A stretch of 64,000 bases of DNA, from positions 87,005,038 through 87,069,037 of the forward strand of contig OV277856.1 of the NCBI GenBank assembly GCA_922989275.2. Direction: 5' to 3'. Position 1 is the stretch's first letter. Each line of letters starts with the position of its first letter. Below are positions 22,546 to 32,940 of the stretch, piece by piece. The notes beneath the pieces were generated by a model. It searched no databases. It saw only the letters and a list, made by a program, of their open reading frames with translations, and was not told where the DNA came from. This DNA comes from Gari tellinella (lineage: Eukaryota > Mollusca > Bivalvia > Cardiida > Psammobiidae). A program made the translations under genes and the position numbers.

Positions 22546-22858
22546 ATACAGTTCAGTTATATCAGTTTTAAAAAACAGTCTTCCTCATGCTAAACAGTCT
22601 CTTTTTAAAAAATAATAAACAAATATTTGCTTAAAACTTTTATTGTCAACCTTTAACGGTCAGATTTAAAACTATTGTCTTTTAGTTGAACATTTGTGAG
22701 ATGCTTCGTCTATTAAAACAGTGTCGCCACACATATCTAGCGGTCTTCATAATATTTGTCTGAGAATTTTTGTATTATACGTTCGACAGAAAAACAACAA
22801 ACAACCATTTGCCATAAACACTAAACATATGCCTTTTTGATAACCAAATCGATGATTT

Positions 22859-23058
22859 TTAAACCTTTTACTCAATAAATACGCCATTTTGTGCCTTTAA
22901 CTTATTCCTCTATTGGTTAAAATTTCAAATTATACAGTCTTGAATATGCACCATAGCAGTTATTTTTCTATCTCCTAGCAGAATGTTGCTTCAAACAGAC
23001 ATGATTTAAAGATATCCTATTGCAATACTACTAACATACTATTTGGGTAATGGGTTAA
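22859..23058 (+). mobile_element. T4 element without its hairpin
   Basis: TTAAACCTTTTACTCAATAA to TTTGGGTAATGGGTTAA are T4 ends; the core palindrome is missing. Its final TTAA (23055-23058) is also the first TTAA of the following T1 element. Confidence 0.6.
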
Positions 23059-23271
23059 CCCCTTCACTGCCTTACCCCGAGTACCCTTGTATTTTGAAAA
23101 CAGTTTGGATCCTGATCAGACGCCGCGTAACGCGGCGTCTGACCAGGATACAATCTTTTTTACACTCATTTCAATATTTCATAAGTCAAGATAACTACAT
23201 ATTTGATTTTAGAAATAAAAGCAGACGACAATTGTTAAAAATTGATGACGTCATGGCAGTGAAGGGGTTAA
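23055..23271 (+). mobile_element. T1 element, reference copy
   Basis: It has perfect 17-bp inverted ends, TTAACCCCTTCACTGCC and its complement (23255-23271). The core at about 23098-23155 pairs CAGTTTGGATCCTGATCAGA with the far side through GCCGCG-TAA-CGCGGC. Between the core and the right end lie AGCAGACGACAATTG and a TGACGTCA octamer (23246-23253). TTAA plus CCC at both ends is the arrangement seen at piggyBac-type termini. No transposase is encoded. Confidence 0.85.
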
Positions 23272-23464
23272 CTCAACTTGCCTCATTTTGGAAAATAACG
23301 GCAGACGGCTACTTTATCCGTCTATATCCTGGCAGTGAAGAAGTTATCATTGTACATGTATTTCGATGAGATTCGAATACTTTGAGCTTATTGCCTTCGA
23401 CCGACTTTCTGCAAGATGAATACCAAACCGATCTTTCAACCAATAAATCACATATCAAATACAT

Positions 23465-23592
23465 GTCTCTCTAGAAATAGAAACAAACTAGTCTCAAGGG
23501 ACTTATGTAAACACATCTTCTCAATAACATCTCAGCAATAAATCTTACACAAGCGTAGGCGACTCGTTATTGAGTGCGGCTAAACCTATATT
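23465..23592 (+). repeat. Dispersed repeat P1, copy 3
   Basis: CTCTAGAAATAGAAACAAAC, CAATAAATCTTACACAAGCG, TAGGCGACTC and GAGTGCGGCTAAACC follow P1 order. Confidence 0.5.
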
Positions 23593-24189
23593 CAGAAGCT
23601 ATCAAACACTTTTCCTGGCATTAAATTCGACTGGTTTTGAATTGTCCTTTGTTCCTTGAAAGGTTAGACATTTTGACTTGAGAGAGTTGCATAGGAATCA
23701 AACAGTAAGAACTGATAGTCACATATTTCATGTAATTAAACCGGTCAATCAGAACGTAAGATATACATGTGTATATTTCGTGTAAATAAATACAGTATAA
23801 CAGACAGCTATTTTGTTTCTCTAAATATCTTCTTCCTGTTTCCAGTGAAATGTAAAAATAAATTGGCCACGGGGTAATGAGCCATGTTTATTTAGCACTT
23901 TTTAGCCTTTTCTAACTTTGAAGACAGTTGACCTCTTAATGCAGGTTGAAATTTTGCTAGCATATCTATAAACTATTTCAAACGATATATACTCAAACGC
24001 AATGAAAACGCACCAGCCGTAAAAGTTAAAAGTTAATTTGTTTCTGTGAAAGGACTTTTGAAATTTCTTTTTACTAAGACAATGGTGAAGCATTTTAACA
24101 CACATTGTCACAACAGTACCTGTTAAATCCATGGTAAGTTCTACAAAGTAATGTCTTAAACAAGACAGGTCGAATTTCAAAAGTCACAA

Positions 24190-24525
24190 ATTTCAGATTC
24201 TGGTAAGACTACCCACTTCATTAACCACAGCCTGGCAATACCGGAGCGTTTACGGCGGACCACACGCTGTACTCGGTATTGTGGAATACCAATCCACTCC
24301 TGTACTAGTGCGCCAATCACATCATGACGGCTCTGAATTCGCAGAACGCCGTTGTACACACGACGTCCAAACTGGTCCCAAATGTACTCAATTGCTTCAG
24401 ATCAGGCGAAAATGCCAGTCAATGAAGAATATTGATATTGTTATTGGCTACAAACGTCGTTTGTAGCCAATAACTTTCGTTGAAGTCACTCTAGCTGAAT
24501 GCGATGTTGCGTTATCTTGCTGTTA
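24190..24525 (-). pseudogene. Tc1-like transposase C-terminal remnant
   Basis: On the minus strand QQDNATSHSARVT (the second catalytic Asp motif, QQDNA-x-PH) precedes a 33-bp palindrome (24441-24473). SPDLK then frameshifts into EYIWDQFGRRVYN and ends with ALVQEWIGIPQYRVQRVVRR. The order D, then E about 34 residues later, is the DD34E layout of Tc1 elements, but the real spacing is about 22 nt too long, so an indel or insertion lies between. No terminal repeats were found; this is a separate family from the element at 15881. Confidence 0.75.
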
Positions 24526-24530
24526 AATCA

Positions 24531-25254
24531 TGACGTAAGGGTGACGTCGGGCGTCATTTTAATGTCCCATAACTTTGACGTTGGTATCTAATTTTCGCGG
24601 CTTTTTATTCATGTATAGGCAGACGTTTATTTTAGGGCTAAAATGAATCAATACACATGAATACTACACGGATAATACAAATATGGGCATTTGCACGGAC
24701 GGTACGTTGACGTCAAAATCAGAAACTAAACCTAGTTGGAAAAAATATTCATATTTTAGGAGTGGTGCATTTTCATTGCGTTTGAGTATATATGCATGAT
24801 TCTAGAAAGTGTGTATATTTTCTGCAATGGATGAATGATCTAAAGGCGTTAAAAGGAGTATTTTTGAGTAAAATGTTCACTCATAACTGCTGTAACATCG
24901 CATGCTTATTATATGCCTGCTGCCCTCTATAACATTCAGATAATAGGAATTTTGACTGAAAAAAGTATGATTTCTCGTAAATATTGACTCTGATTAGACG
25001 TTGAGACACACACTGTTTGATCTGGATCAAAACATGTTTTGCAAATGCTAGCGTAGTCAGGTATGCCGCAGAAGGATATTAACAGTCCCAAACTCTTTCT
25101 GTTACCAAAATATGCATGATAGAAAATGAGATATTTGAGAATGTTAATAGATTTAAACGGCTGTCAAAATATATAAACTATCAGAGAAATCAAAATTTGA
25201 TTTAAACAACAGTCCTCATACCATCATAGTTTTGAATTACAAACTATGGGATCG
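24531..25254. other. No clear feature; one weak T1 scrap
   Basis: GATTAGACGTTGAGACAC and GTTTGATCTGGATCAAAA near 25000 may be a decayed T1 core. The rest is unassigned. Confidence 0.35.
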
Positions 25255-25385
25255 CTGATGCCCGTTTTCATGTCTTGAAGACAAATGTTTGTGAATCACG
25301 AATGGATGGACGGATGACAGCCGACGGACATCCAGCGAACCTGTTAGCTCGCCTAGAGCTCTTCGTGCTTAGGCCAGCTAAAAAC
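25255..25385 (+). repeat. Pearl-like element, solitary 3' end
   Basis: GGATGGACGGATGACAGCCG, then a small hairpin (AGCTCGCCTAGAGC, GCTTAGGCCAGCT) and a terminal CTAAAAA match the tail layout of the element at 18512-19995. No core units are attached. Confidence 0.5.
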
Positions 25386-26007
25386 TTAAACAATGCAAAA
25401 TCAAATGAATTCTCACAATTTAAGATTGACCACATAAAACCCTTATCAATATACCCTAGTCTTAATTCGCTAGATCTATCTGTCAAATAATAAAAAGAAA
25501 GTGTTATACAGTTTTAGCGCCTAATATCAATTACATGATCTTGAACTACCCTAAGCTCATTTGTGACATTAAGGACAAAATAAATACAAACTACGTTTAT
25601 ATTCATTTTTTCTGATTAAATTTCATACTTTAATACTGAGTATTGATTATATGTAATGAGTATATAAAACCATACGAACGATTTGGACATTTCTGGGAAA
25701 AGTATTTACAGCTTGCCATATGTCATTTCCCCAAGTTTTCCTTTCCCCGGGATATCAGATGGTTTTACACATATTTAGGAAAACGTGCAGCAGTTTCTAG
25801 TTCATAAATAGCATACATGTAATATACAATATGAGAACGATTATATGCATACATTATAAAGTAAATAAGTATCATCTATATTGTGACTGTTATAAACACT
25901 GTTTGTCGTTTCAAAGATGATACAGATGAATCAACTCCGAAATTGGATACAGAAGAAATTTTTCAGACGAAAAGTATATTTAAAGAAAATAGGTATTTTG
26001 ACTAGAT

Positions 26008-26078
26008 ATATGTTTACATGAGTGCCAAACTGTTTGAAATTAAACATTGTGCTCGGAATAAGGCAGTAAAAGGGTTAA
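26008..26078 (-). repeat. T1 element, left part
   Basis: GAGTGCCAAACTGTTTGAAA, ATTGTGCTCGGAATAAGGCA and AGTAAAAGGGTTAA are T1 flank and end. One core arm is absent. Confidence 0.5.
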
Positions 26079-26121
26079 GGCATATTAACTGTTAAGTTAA
26101 ATGCTATCGTATAAAACAAAC

Positions 26122-26177
26122 ACTGCGTTTGCATTTAGGCTCGTTTAAACGGAAAATAATAACGTTTATCGCACTGC
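26122..26177 (-). repeat. M1 end fragment
   Basis: ACACTGCGTTTGCATTTAGG and ATAATAACGTTTATCGCACT resemble the M1 left end in reverse. Confidence 0.4.
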
Positions 26178-26334
26178 ATCGAAGTAAGGTTTCTGTACAG
26201 TCAACACGTTTCAAGAATCAGCTAGTATAAATGACGTGTAGGAAGATTGAAATGTCGCCCGTATATCCATGTATCACATAATCTAATATTAAATACCCCT
26301 GACTGCTTCATATATTGTTTATAATTGCATTACC

Positions 26335-26545
26335 GACGCAATAATAACGTGCGGCGGACTAACCATGTAAAGTTCTGCTCAGTGTTCTATTATTATGTTT
26401 TCCTGGAACGGAATTCGATGAGACAGAACGCAAATTAACAAGGAGGAAAACATTAAAATGGAGACAGTTTATAGATATTTTAAATGTCAGAAGTTGAAAT
26501 GCCAAATTATCGGCACATAACAATTCATCAGTGGGCACAGTCAAC
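26335..26545 (+). repeat. Dispersed repeat H1, copy 2
   Basis: CGCAATAATAACG, TATTATGTTTTCCTGGAACG, ATGTCAGAAGTTGAAATGCC and ACATAACAATTCATCAGTG match H1. The 61-codon minus-strand frame here is not conserved in other copies. Confidence 0.6.
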
Positions 26546-26712
26546 CCCCTCTATTAACGGCAATAACTTGAAGACAAATTGATTGTTTAAAAGACGGATG
26601 ACAGCTTAGAGCAAGGATCCTTCTGTTTTAATGTCACATTGTTTAAAGAAGCCACCTTCATTAAACACATAACATAATGTAAATTTTGTAGTCGTAGAAA
26701 GAGGTTTAACTA
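26538..26712. mobile_element. M2 element, decayed
   Basis: CAGTCAACCCCCTCTATTAA, GATTGTTTAAAAGACGGATG, ACAGCTTAGAGCAAGGATCC and GAAAGAGGTTTAACTATA parallel the M2 order, but the central hairpin is shortened. It abuts H1 copy 2. Confidence 0.5.
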
Positions 26713-26981
26713 TAGAGAACATTTGCAGACATAAAGTAATATCATTTGAGATAACGCAAAATTCAAAGAATAAAGAAAGAAAATGCTCATAAAGATTTAT
26801 ATTTATGATTATTTCAACTTCGTTGTACTTTCAGTTTTAGCGTGTTTTAACAGTGGAAACAAGCATGGGATAAAGAATAAAAAAATACACAACAAAAAAC
26901 CCACAAAGAAATGTGATTTATCAGGTTGGCTAGCTGCTTAGCAAACGTGTTCGTTTGGATTTTATTGATTTACAAGAGAAT

Positions 26982-27193
26982 TTAACTCAATCGTCAAACC
27001 CGAGTACAATGGTTATTTGAAACCCGTTTGGATCCTGATTTGACGGTTTGTACTGTAGTGTTTGATAAGGATCTAAACTATTTGACACTCATAAAGATAG
27101 AACTTTCATCAGTTTACCATAATTAATATTTGAAAGATAAAAGCAGATAATAATTTTTTAAAGCAGATGACATCATGGCAGTGCAAAAAGTAA
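26982..27193 (+). mobile_element. T1 element
   Basis: TTAACTCAATCGTCAAACCC starts it and GACATCATGGCAGTGC leads to a degraded end. The core keeps GTTTGGATCCTGATTTGACG and TTTGATAAGGATCTAAACTA; its tip is lost. Confidence 0.6.
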
Positions 27194-27229
27194 CCCAAAT
27201 CAACTGCCGACTGTGCAGTAATTTGCAAA

Positions 27230-27438
27230 TACAGTAAAACACCTCTATTACGACCACTAAAGTATGTTAATTATTAGGGTGTTTACGATAGGTGACCGCT
27301 TAAAGCAAGGTGGCAGTGAAACAGAAAGCTCCTTTAGGAGCTTTCTGTTTCACTGTCACCTTGCTTTAATCTGTCACCTGTCTATTATATAATCAATAAG
27401 ACTTCGTTTTGTGGTCGTAATAGCGAGGTTTTACTGTA
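27230..27438. mobile_element. M2 MITE, intact
   Basis: TA-flanked ends are CAGTAAAACACCTCTATTAC (left) and TAATAGCGAGGTTTTACTG (right). The central palindrome AAGCAAGGTGGCAGTGAAAC..AAAGCTCC-TTTA-GGAGCTTT pairs almost perfectly with the far arm. Confidence 0.85.
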
Positions 27439-27659
27439 GTCTGGTAACTAGACTTTCGTTACACTGCCATATAACCGTTTGTTGAAGTACTGTTTGTGAA
27501 ACTCTTCAAATTCATAAGTTTGACATTTTGACTGAAATAGCTTTGTAACCGTTGTCAGACAGTTTGGATCATAATTACTTTACAAGTGAAGTCAGAATAG
27601 GTAGTGAAGCGGTCTAAATCGTTATGCTCTGATTCTCGTATTTGATCTCAACTGACAAT

Positions 27660-27915
27660 AGTTTCCAACCTTGTCGTGGTGTGGTTCTTGAACCTAAATG
27701 TCATAGGGAATTGTTTCTGTTTATAAGACCTAGATCATCCCCTCTGCCAAAAACTAAAAGGAGGGCAGGTCGGTGGGTTTGATCTCATACGCTGCTTTGC
27801 ATCAGATTATCCGAAATCATCTTTCTGAAATCATCATCATCATCTCACCTCTTCATCCCTCATCATTTATCGGCGCTATATGACTAATTTTGTGTCGCAG
27901 TACCGTAGAACCCAA
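27660..27915 (+). repeat. SINE remnant with a mollusc V-SINE-like tail
   Basis: GGCAGGTCGGTGGGTTT and the end GGCGCTATATGACTAATTTT, GTGTCGCAG and AGAACCCAACTC parallel the conserved 3' region I recall for molluscan V-SINEs such as RUDI (..CGCCATATGACC..TTGTGTCGG..TTAAACCCAA). A tRNA-like head is not clear, though GTGGTTCTTGAACC could be a worn B box. A CATCATCATCATC stretch interrupts the middle. Confidence 0.5.
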
Positions 27916-27949
27916 CTCTTTCAATGTCTTAGTTTTTTTCTCAAAAATA

Positions 27950-28140
27950 AAACTTCCCGATTTCTCAATTGCAGGCTTTCAACTATTCCCATATTTTCTA
28001 AGTTTTTCGATTTCTCGATTTCAAGCAATTGGGAAATATTTACAAGAAATCGTGATGTTGGACTATTTGGTATTAAGAAAGTGAAATCGTGCATTTTAGA
28101 AATCGAGAAATTTGGAAATAAGGAAACTTGGAAAAGAAAT
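27950..28140. repeat. Imperfect inverted repeat
   Basis: TTTTTCGATTTCTCGATTTC near 28002 is partly inverted in GAAATCGAGAAATTTGG near 28100. Open frames of 64-115 codons on both strands overlap here; none is recognisable, and opposed frames are expected from an inverted repeat. Confidence 0.4.
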
Positions 28141-28159
28141 CTTCGTATTTTTTCCAGAC

Positions 28160-28320
28160 TATATCCGCATGGATGCAAGCCTTCCGTGATTAAAACACGC
28201 TTGTCATCTCTAACGGACAGTACTTAATCGATGGAAGGTACATTTGTATGTAAGTTGCTTGTAAAGTGAGATTATTGACCGGGCTAGTTTCGTGTGGACC
28301 GTTCATTTATCTCAACCGGA
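28160..28320 (+). repeat. Dispersed repeat Q1, copy 2
   Basis: ATGGATGCAAGCCTTCCGTG, CGCTTGTCATCTCTAACGG and TTCGTGTGGACCGTTCATTT align with Q1. Confidence 0.5.
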
Positions 28321-28357
28321 CGCACCAACACGAGGAGAAAATTAGAGGTTTTAAATT

Positions 28358-28494
28358 TATAAACCCTTTCACTACCAGTTGTGATAAAGCTATTGTTTGC
28401 AAAAAGTTTGGATCTAAATCAGAACTATATTAGTCAGTTTCTAATCATGATCAGAACAGTTTGGCATGTCCTGATGTCATTTAACCCATTTACG
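28358..28494 (+). repeat. T1 element, partial, joined to a T3
   Basis: ATAAACCCTTTCACTACC starts it; GTTTGCAAAAAGTTTGGATC and ATGATCAGAACAGTTTGGCA are worn core arms. It ends at TTAA 28491, where a T3 begins. Confidence 0.5.
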
Positions 28495-28708
28495 CCCAAT
28501 GGATTCTTCCATTTTTATATATTGGATTAGTCCATTTTTATCAAAGTGATGCCTGGTCAAAATTTTAATGTTAATTTTGTTTTATATTGAAATTCCTATC
28601 AGCAAACAGTATAGACTCTGACCAGACGCCGCATAATGCGGCGTCTGATCAGAGTCTACACTGTTTGCCTATGTTCCATAAATGGGATCGTGGGTACAAA
28701 TGGGTTAA
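28491..28708 (+). mobile_element. T3 element, reference copy
   Basis: The ends TTAACCCATTTACGCCC and GGTACAAATGGGTTAA are inverted and TTAA-bounded. The core CAGTATAGACTCTGACCAGA with GCCGCAT-AATGCGGC pairs through to AGAGTCTACACTG. The inner core is the T1-type GACGCCG, while the outer core is T2-type (GTGTAGAC). This copy therefore shows the mixed nature of the family. Confidence 0.8.
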
Positions 28709-28973
28709 AGATGTTCATCAATCAATAAATCTGTTATCAAATGCAAAAAAATGCAAAATGCATCAACATCAGTTTACATCAGTTATAGCAGCATCGTCTA
28801 GATCCAACTTGTATTTAGCGTGCATATTATTAAGAAACACGGCCACTATTCCAGCCTCATAACTTTTCAATGGAGAGACAAAGTTATTAAAATAATAGTT
28901 CTTCCTAATAGTCGATATATCTTTAAACCATTGATTCCCGTAAAATAAATTGTACACTTATAGTTAACCATTA

Positions 28974-29120
28974 AGTACAGTCCATTCTCGACTATTAAGG
29001 GTTTTTGATTTACAACATATTGCAAAATGACAAACAGTTCATCACCGTATCAAAGGGCTCCTGTGCTACCCATCTTTTCAGAGTCGACACTGTCTGTACA
29101 GGATAATTGTCCTTTCCAAA
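28974..29120 (+). repeat. T2 element, partial
   Basis: TTAACCATTAAGTACAGTCC, CAAAATGACAAACAGTTC, AAAGGGCTCCTG and GTACAGGATAATTGTCC follow T2 order; the core arms no longer pair well. Confidence 0.5.
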
Positions 29121-29319
29121 TGTAATATATAGTATATTATACAAACGGTTTAGATCTATATTTTATACTGTTTTAACTCTATTAACTGACACAGACGCGC
29201 ACCGCCCAAAATTACCCATGATGGTGTGTGGTTAGAATGTATGGATATATAGAAAAGACACGTATGCTCGTTGTTTGGACCCATCTCAAACAGCAAGTCA
29301 TTTTGGTGGTTTTGAATAT

Positions 29320-29460
29320 GAGTAGTTATCACTCCGTGGTAAGAAATCGTTTGTCTTCATTAACGGACAGGGCAATGCCAAAGCTCAGACAGGGTTGGAA
29401 CAACAAGATATATTGATCAGCATAATATCGTGCAGACCGTTCAAGTGACACTGCCAGTCG
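29320..29460 (+). repeat. Dispersed repeat Q1, copy 3
   Basis: ATCACTCCGTGGTAAG, TTAACGGACAGGGCAATGCC and ATATTGATCAGCATAATATC align with the copy at 22371. Confidence 0.5.
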
Positions 29461-29557
29461 CTTTTACATTTTCAAAGTCCGAACAAGTTGTCCTAGCTAA
29501 AGGATAAAGTAAACGTTAAATTAATGTACTTGAAAAGTGTTGTCTTAAAAGTTTTCT

Positions 29558-29771
29558 TTAACCCTTAGCCTGCCACTCACGACTATAGCTCCATATGCAA
29601 ACAGCTTGGATCCGGATGAGACGCCGAGTAACTCGGCGTCTCATCCGGATCCAAGCTGTTTGACACTCGGACAACATTTTCAGCAATTTTGAGCAACTTT
29701 GAAGCACTTTGAAACTTGAAGCAGACGAGAAATATAGCAGACGACAATTTATTTGGCGGGCTAAGGGTTAA
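29558..29771 (+). mobile_element. T1 element, intact, covarying core
   Basis: The ends TTAACCCTTAGCCTGCC and GGCGGGCTAAGGGTTAA are inverted with one or two mismatches. The core is a perfect palindrome with its own variants: CAGCTTGGATCCGGATGAGA and GCCGAGT-AACTCGGC. All three departures from T1 consensus occur on both arms. Two GCAGACGA octamers lie near 29729 and 29746. Confidence 0.85.
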
Positions 29772-30051
29772 TACTTACTTTAGAAGTTCAATCTGCATGA
29801 CAGTACGATCGATACTGGCACGACACTAATTACTGTTGTTTGATAGAGCAATGTCAGTCAAAACTATTGCACAAAGCTCCATCATTGCATTACCTGTGTC
29901 ATAACAATGATATCTCTTAATGCTTCTAAATCGAGAACTCGCTGATTATTAGTTGACTGTAAGATTTAAAAAGACTCATATGCTTTAACCTCGTAATTGT
30001 CAGGGTTTCTTCTACATCACACATTGTTCGGCTTTAGAAACCTTCGATACA

Positions 30052-30150
30052 AATATCAAACAGTTTTGATCCTAGTCAGACGCCTAGTTAGTCGGGATCT
30101 GATCAAGATAACAATATAAATGCCAGTGTATTCGGGATAAGACAGTAAGT
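30052..30150 (-). repeat. T1 element, left part
   Basis: AAACAGTTTTGATCCTAGTC, AGACGCCTAGTTAGTCGG, CAGTGTATTCGGGATAAGAC and GTAAGTGAGTTA are a worn core and T1 left end. It abuts an M1 copy. Confidence 0.5.
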
Positions 30151-30154
30151 GAGT

Positions 30155-30339
30155 TACTGTGGAGATGTTATCCTTTCCCCATTAAACGAAAGTAAACGCA
30201 AAGTATAAAACTTCTGAAGATTAGAGTGTCAAACAGTTTGGAGCCAGACCAGACGCCAGGTTACCCGACGTAACTGTTTTGAAAATTCTTTAGGTTTAAA
30301 CGCGTTGTTTTTAAAGAATAACGTCTTCTGCACTGTGAT
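30155..30339 (+). mobile_element. M1 element
   Basis: TACTGTGGAGATGTTATCC and AACGTCTTCTGCACTGTGA are inverted ends. The core has GTTTGGAGCCAGACCAGACG and CAGGTTACCCG but lacks most of its right arm. Confidence 0.6.
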
Positions 30340-30445
30340 AGTGTGTTTTGTTGAGATAGGGATGCCTCGTACAATTTTCCCCAATTTATCTTATCAATGA
30401 TGGATTATCAACATATAATGTCAACATATAAATCACATGTACATA

Positions 30446-30565
30446 TCTTTCAATAAACGGCACCAAACTTGTCTTAAAGAAGTGAGTAAATACAAAATTT
30501 CAATAAATCGTTCACGGCCGTAGGCGATGCTTTGGTCTCGAATTTGAGTGCAGGCAAACCTATAC
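30446..30565 (+). repeat. Dispersed repeat P1, copy 4
   Basis: CAATAAATCGTTCACGGCCG, TAGGCGATGC and TTTGAGTGCAGGCAAACC follow P1 order; the left part is more diverged. Confidence 0.45.
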
Positions 30566-30647
30566 CAATCATTTTACCACAATAAGATCTTATTTATAAA
30601 GCCAGCGTTTAATTTGTCTAATAGCTTATGCATTTTTACAGACCAAA

Positions 30648-30714
30648 CGTCGATTATCAAATAGTTTGTATCCTGATCAGGCTGTTACATATTCAATGCA
30701 GTGGTAGTAAAATG
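30648..30714 (-). repeat. T1 element, left part
   Basis: TATCAAATAGTTTGTATCCT, GATCAGGC and TGCAGTGGTAGTAAAA resemble one core arm joined to a T1 end. Confidence 0.4.
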
Positions 30715-30730
30715 CAGAAAACGTTATTGT

Positions 30731-30860
30731 TTAACCTATTTAGACCTAGAGGGTTCTTTCATGCTTATATTTTGAGCTAAGGGGTGCCTGGTCAAAATTT
30801 TCATTTTCGTTTTGTTTCATATTGAAAATTCTAGTTATGAGTATTTTTGTTCAGCGTTTA
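30731..30860 (+). repeat. T3 element, left half
   Basis: TTAACCTATTTAGACCTAGA, CATGCTTATATTTTGAG, GGGTGCCTGGTCAAAATTTT and TTTCATATTGAAAATTC match T3 up to, but not including, the core. Confidence 0.55.
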
Positions 30861-31366
30861 GAATATTTACGATAGGATGGCGGCATTATTTTAAATCATA
30901 TGTGGCATGTTTTGCATGTTTGGCAGGTTTTACATATTTAAATTGTAGTATACGCACTCTCCAGAGAGAGAGAGAGAACTGAATGTGAATTACAAAGTGT
31001 TGCAGCCCTGGTAACAGCCTTTCAAGTCCTTGAAATCAAAGGTTTATTAATCACGCAACACCATAATTATGTAACAGACATGTGTGTTTTAGGTCACATA
31101 GTTTCGCAAAAAACATAGTAACACACAGCATCTCAATTGTACTGTTTATACAGTAAAAACTAAATATATTGAGATACATCAATCTCGAGATTTAACTCAC
31201 TGACCTACTATAGTTTTGAAAGGACAACGCTTGTTGAATATTAAGACTAGTTCATTTCTAATGATAAATTGCCAAATGACAACAATGAAGACGTCTGCGT
31301 AATAAATTCATAAGCCTTTCATCCACAGTCTGATTTCTGTATTGAAAAACATGTGGTTGGTTCAAT

Positions 31367-31423
31367 CAGGCTAAAAGTAAAGCAAAATGCTCTTTTGTAG
31401 CATTCCGCTTTACTTTCAGCCTG
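31367..31423. repeat. T4 core hairpin
   Basis: CAGGCTAAAAGTAAAGCAAA and its partner CTTTACTTTCAGCCTG surround AATGCTCTTTTGTAGCATT. No T4 ends were found. Confidence 0.55.
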
Positions 31424-31732
31424 CTATAAACTGCCATGTTTTATGATATCGAATATTATTCTTATGATGTATATTAGATCTAAATGACAAACTGCAAACA
31501 AACCCCCGGAACTTTTCTTCTTCAGTAGATGTATAAACTAATCAACCCATTTATGCATTGGTATCTCAATAAACTCTCCCGATGTGCTCGCTTGAAGACA
31601 CTGCAGTATTTGTCCATACAGCAGTTATAGCAGATATGAAATATTAAACAATGTAGACCACGAGTGACGACGCGAAACACGTCATCTCATATAAGTATGT
31701 AACGTTTGCCAATGTCCTCTTAAGTATGACGT

Positions 31733-31900
31733 TTAAGATTTTTACGTCTGTGTTGTCATCTGCTTTAGCTTATTGCCGTCTGCTTTTATTTCTCAAATTT
31801 GGATTTCAGGCATTTCGACTGCAGAAACATCGATGTGATGTCATAATAAAATATTGTTTTAAATAACCATTGTGTCCGGGCCAAAGCAGTACTATCACCA
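31733..31900 (-). mobile_element. T1 element without a core palindrome
   Basis: TTAAGATTTTTACGTC, GTCATCTGC, GCCGTCTGCTTTTATTTCTC and ATAACCATTGTGTCCGGGCC are T1 flanks, but the central hairpin is gone, as at 10437-10620. Confidence 0.5.
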
Positions 31901-31973
31901 ATACATCCATGTAATACCGACTCCATTGTGAGAAAACTTGACTGTCTCATATGACAAACATAATTGCATTATC

Positions 31974-32230
31974 TAAGGTAGCAATAATGTCACGTACGAC
32001 TGATATACCATGTACAGTTCTGTTCAGTATCCTTTTATTAAGATTTCCTGGAACGGAGTTCAATGAAACAGGGTACAAAACACATTTAAATGGAGACAGT
32101 ATATAGATTTTCAAAATGTCAGAAGTCGAAATGCTAAATTATCGGCATCTACAAATTTATCATTGAGTTTAGATAATTTTCAGGAATCACGTGAGGACAA
32201 ATCGGAAAACTGAAACTTTCAAAATTGGAA
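31974..32230 (+). repeat. Dispersed repeat H1, copy 3
   Basis: GTAGCAATAATGTCACG, GATTTCCTGGAACGGAGTTC, AATGTCAGAAGTCGAAATGC and GGAATCACGTGAGGACA match H1. Confidence 0.6.
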
Positions 32231-32940
32231 ATGCACAGTGATACAGTGATGTCTGTTTCTAATAGTTATAACTTTGTTACGAACAAGTCCCAAACAGATG
32301 CCGAGTATTTGAAGGTACATGTTGTGAATACACTGGATAAGATTAAATACTTCGATTTTAGATAAACATTTCGATATCGCGCTCGTTTAAAGCGATATAA
32401 CCCGTGTTTTTGTAGCTAAGTATTTCGATATCGGTTAGGTCGAACATACCTGCATTTGTTTAAAAACTTTCAAGGCATTTTACCGCCTTAACATATTGCT
32501 TTGTTGACATTTTGGCTGATATGGCGGTTTTACGATTGACCAACTGTTGAATTCTGAACCAGAGTAACAATTTGCAAACGTGATGTCCAAATAGGCAGTT
32601 AATGAGTCTAAAACCTTTTGCTCTGAATTATACTGTATATCAACCCATAGGATAGAACTGAACATATATATAGGTATAGTAAGCTTGTTCTCATGGACAG
32701 GACAGTGGTATGATACCTTTCATCAACCAATGTGGCCATTAACCAACCATGTTAACCCTGATGATACGCTGCAAATGTCGGTGTCTCACTAGGCATTACA
32801 TGGTTTGCTTTTTCATATGAAAATGTTAGGAAAACATTGAAGTGTCTTTACATTATCATTCTATGTCTTATACAATGAAGAAGACTTGAAAGTGTTCATT
32901 GTGTTGGTAAATCCATAATTAGAATACTTTTTTCATCAAT
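32231..32940. other. No recognisable feature
   Basis: No gene, hairpin or family member is visible. Confidence 0.45.
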
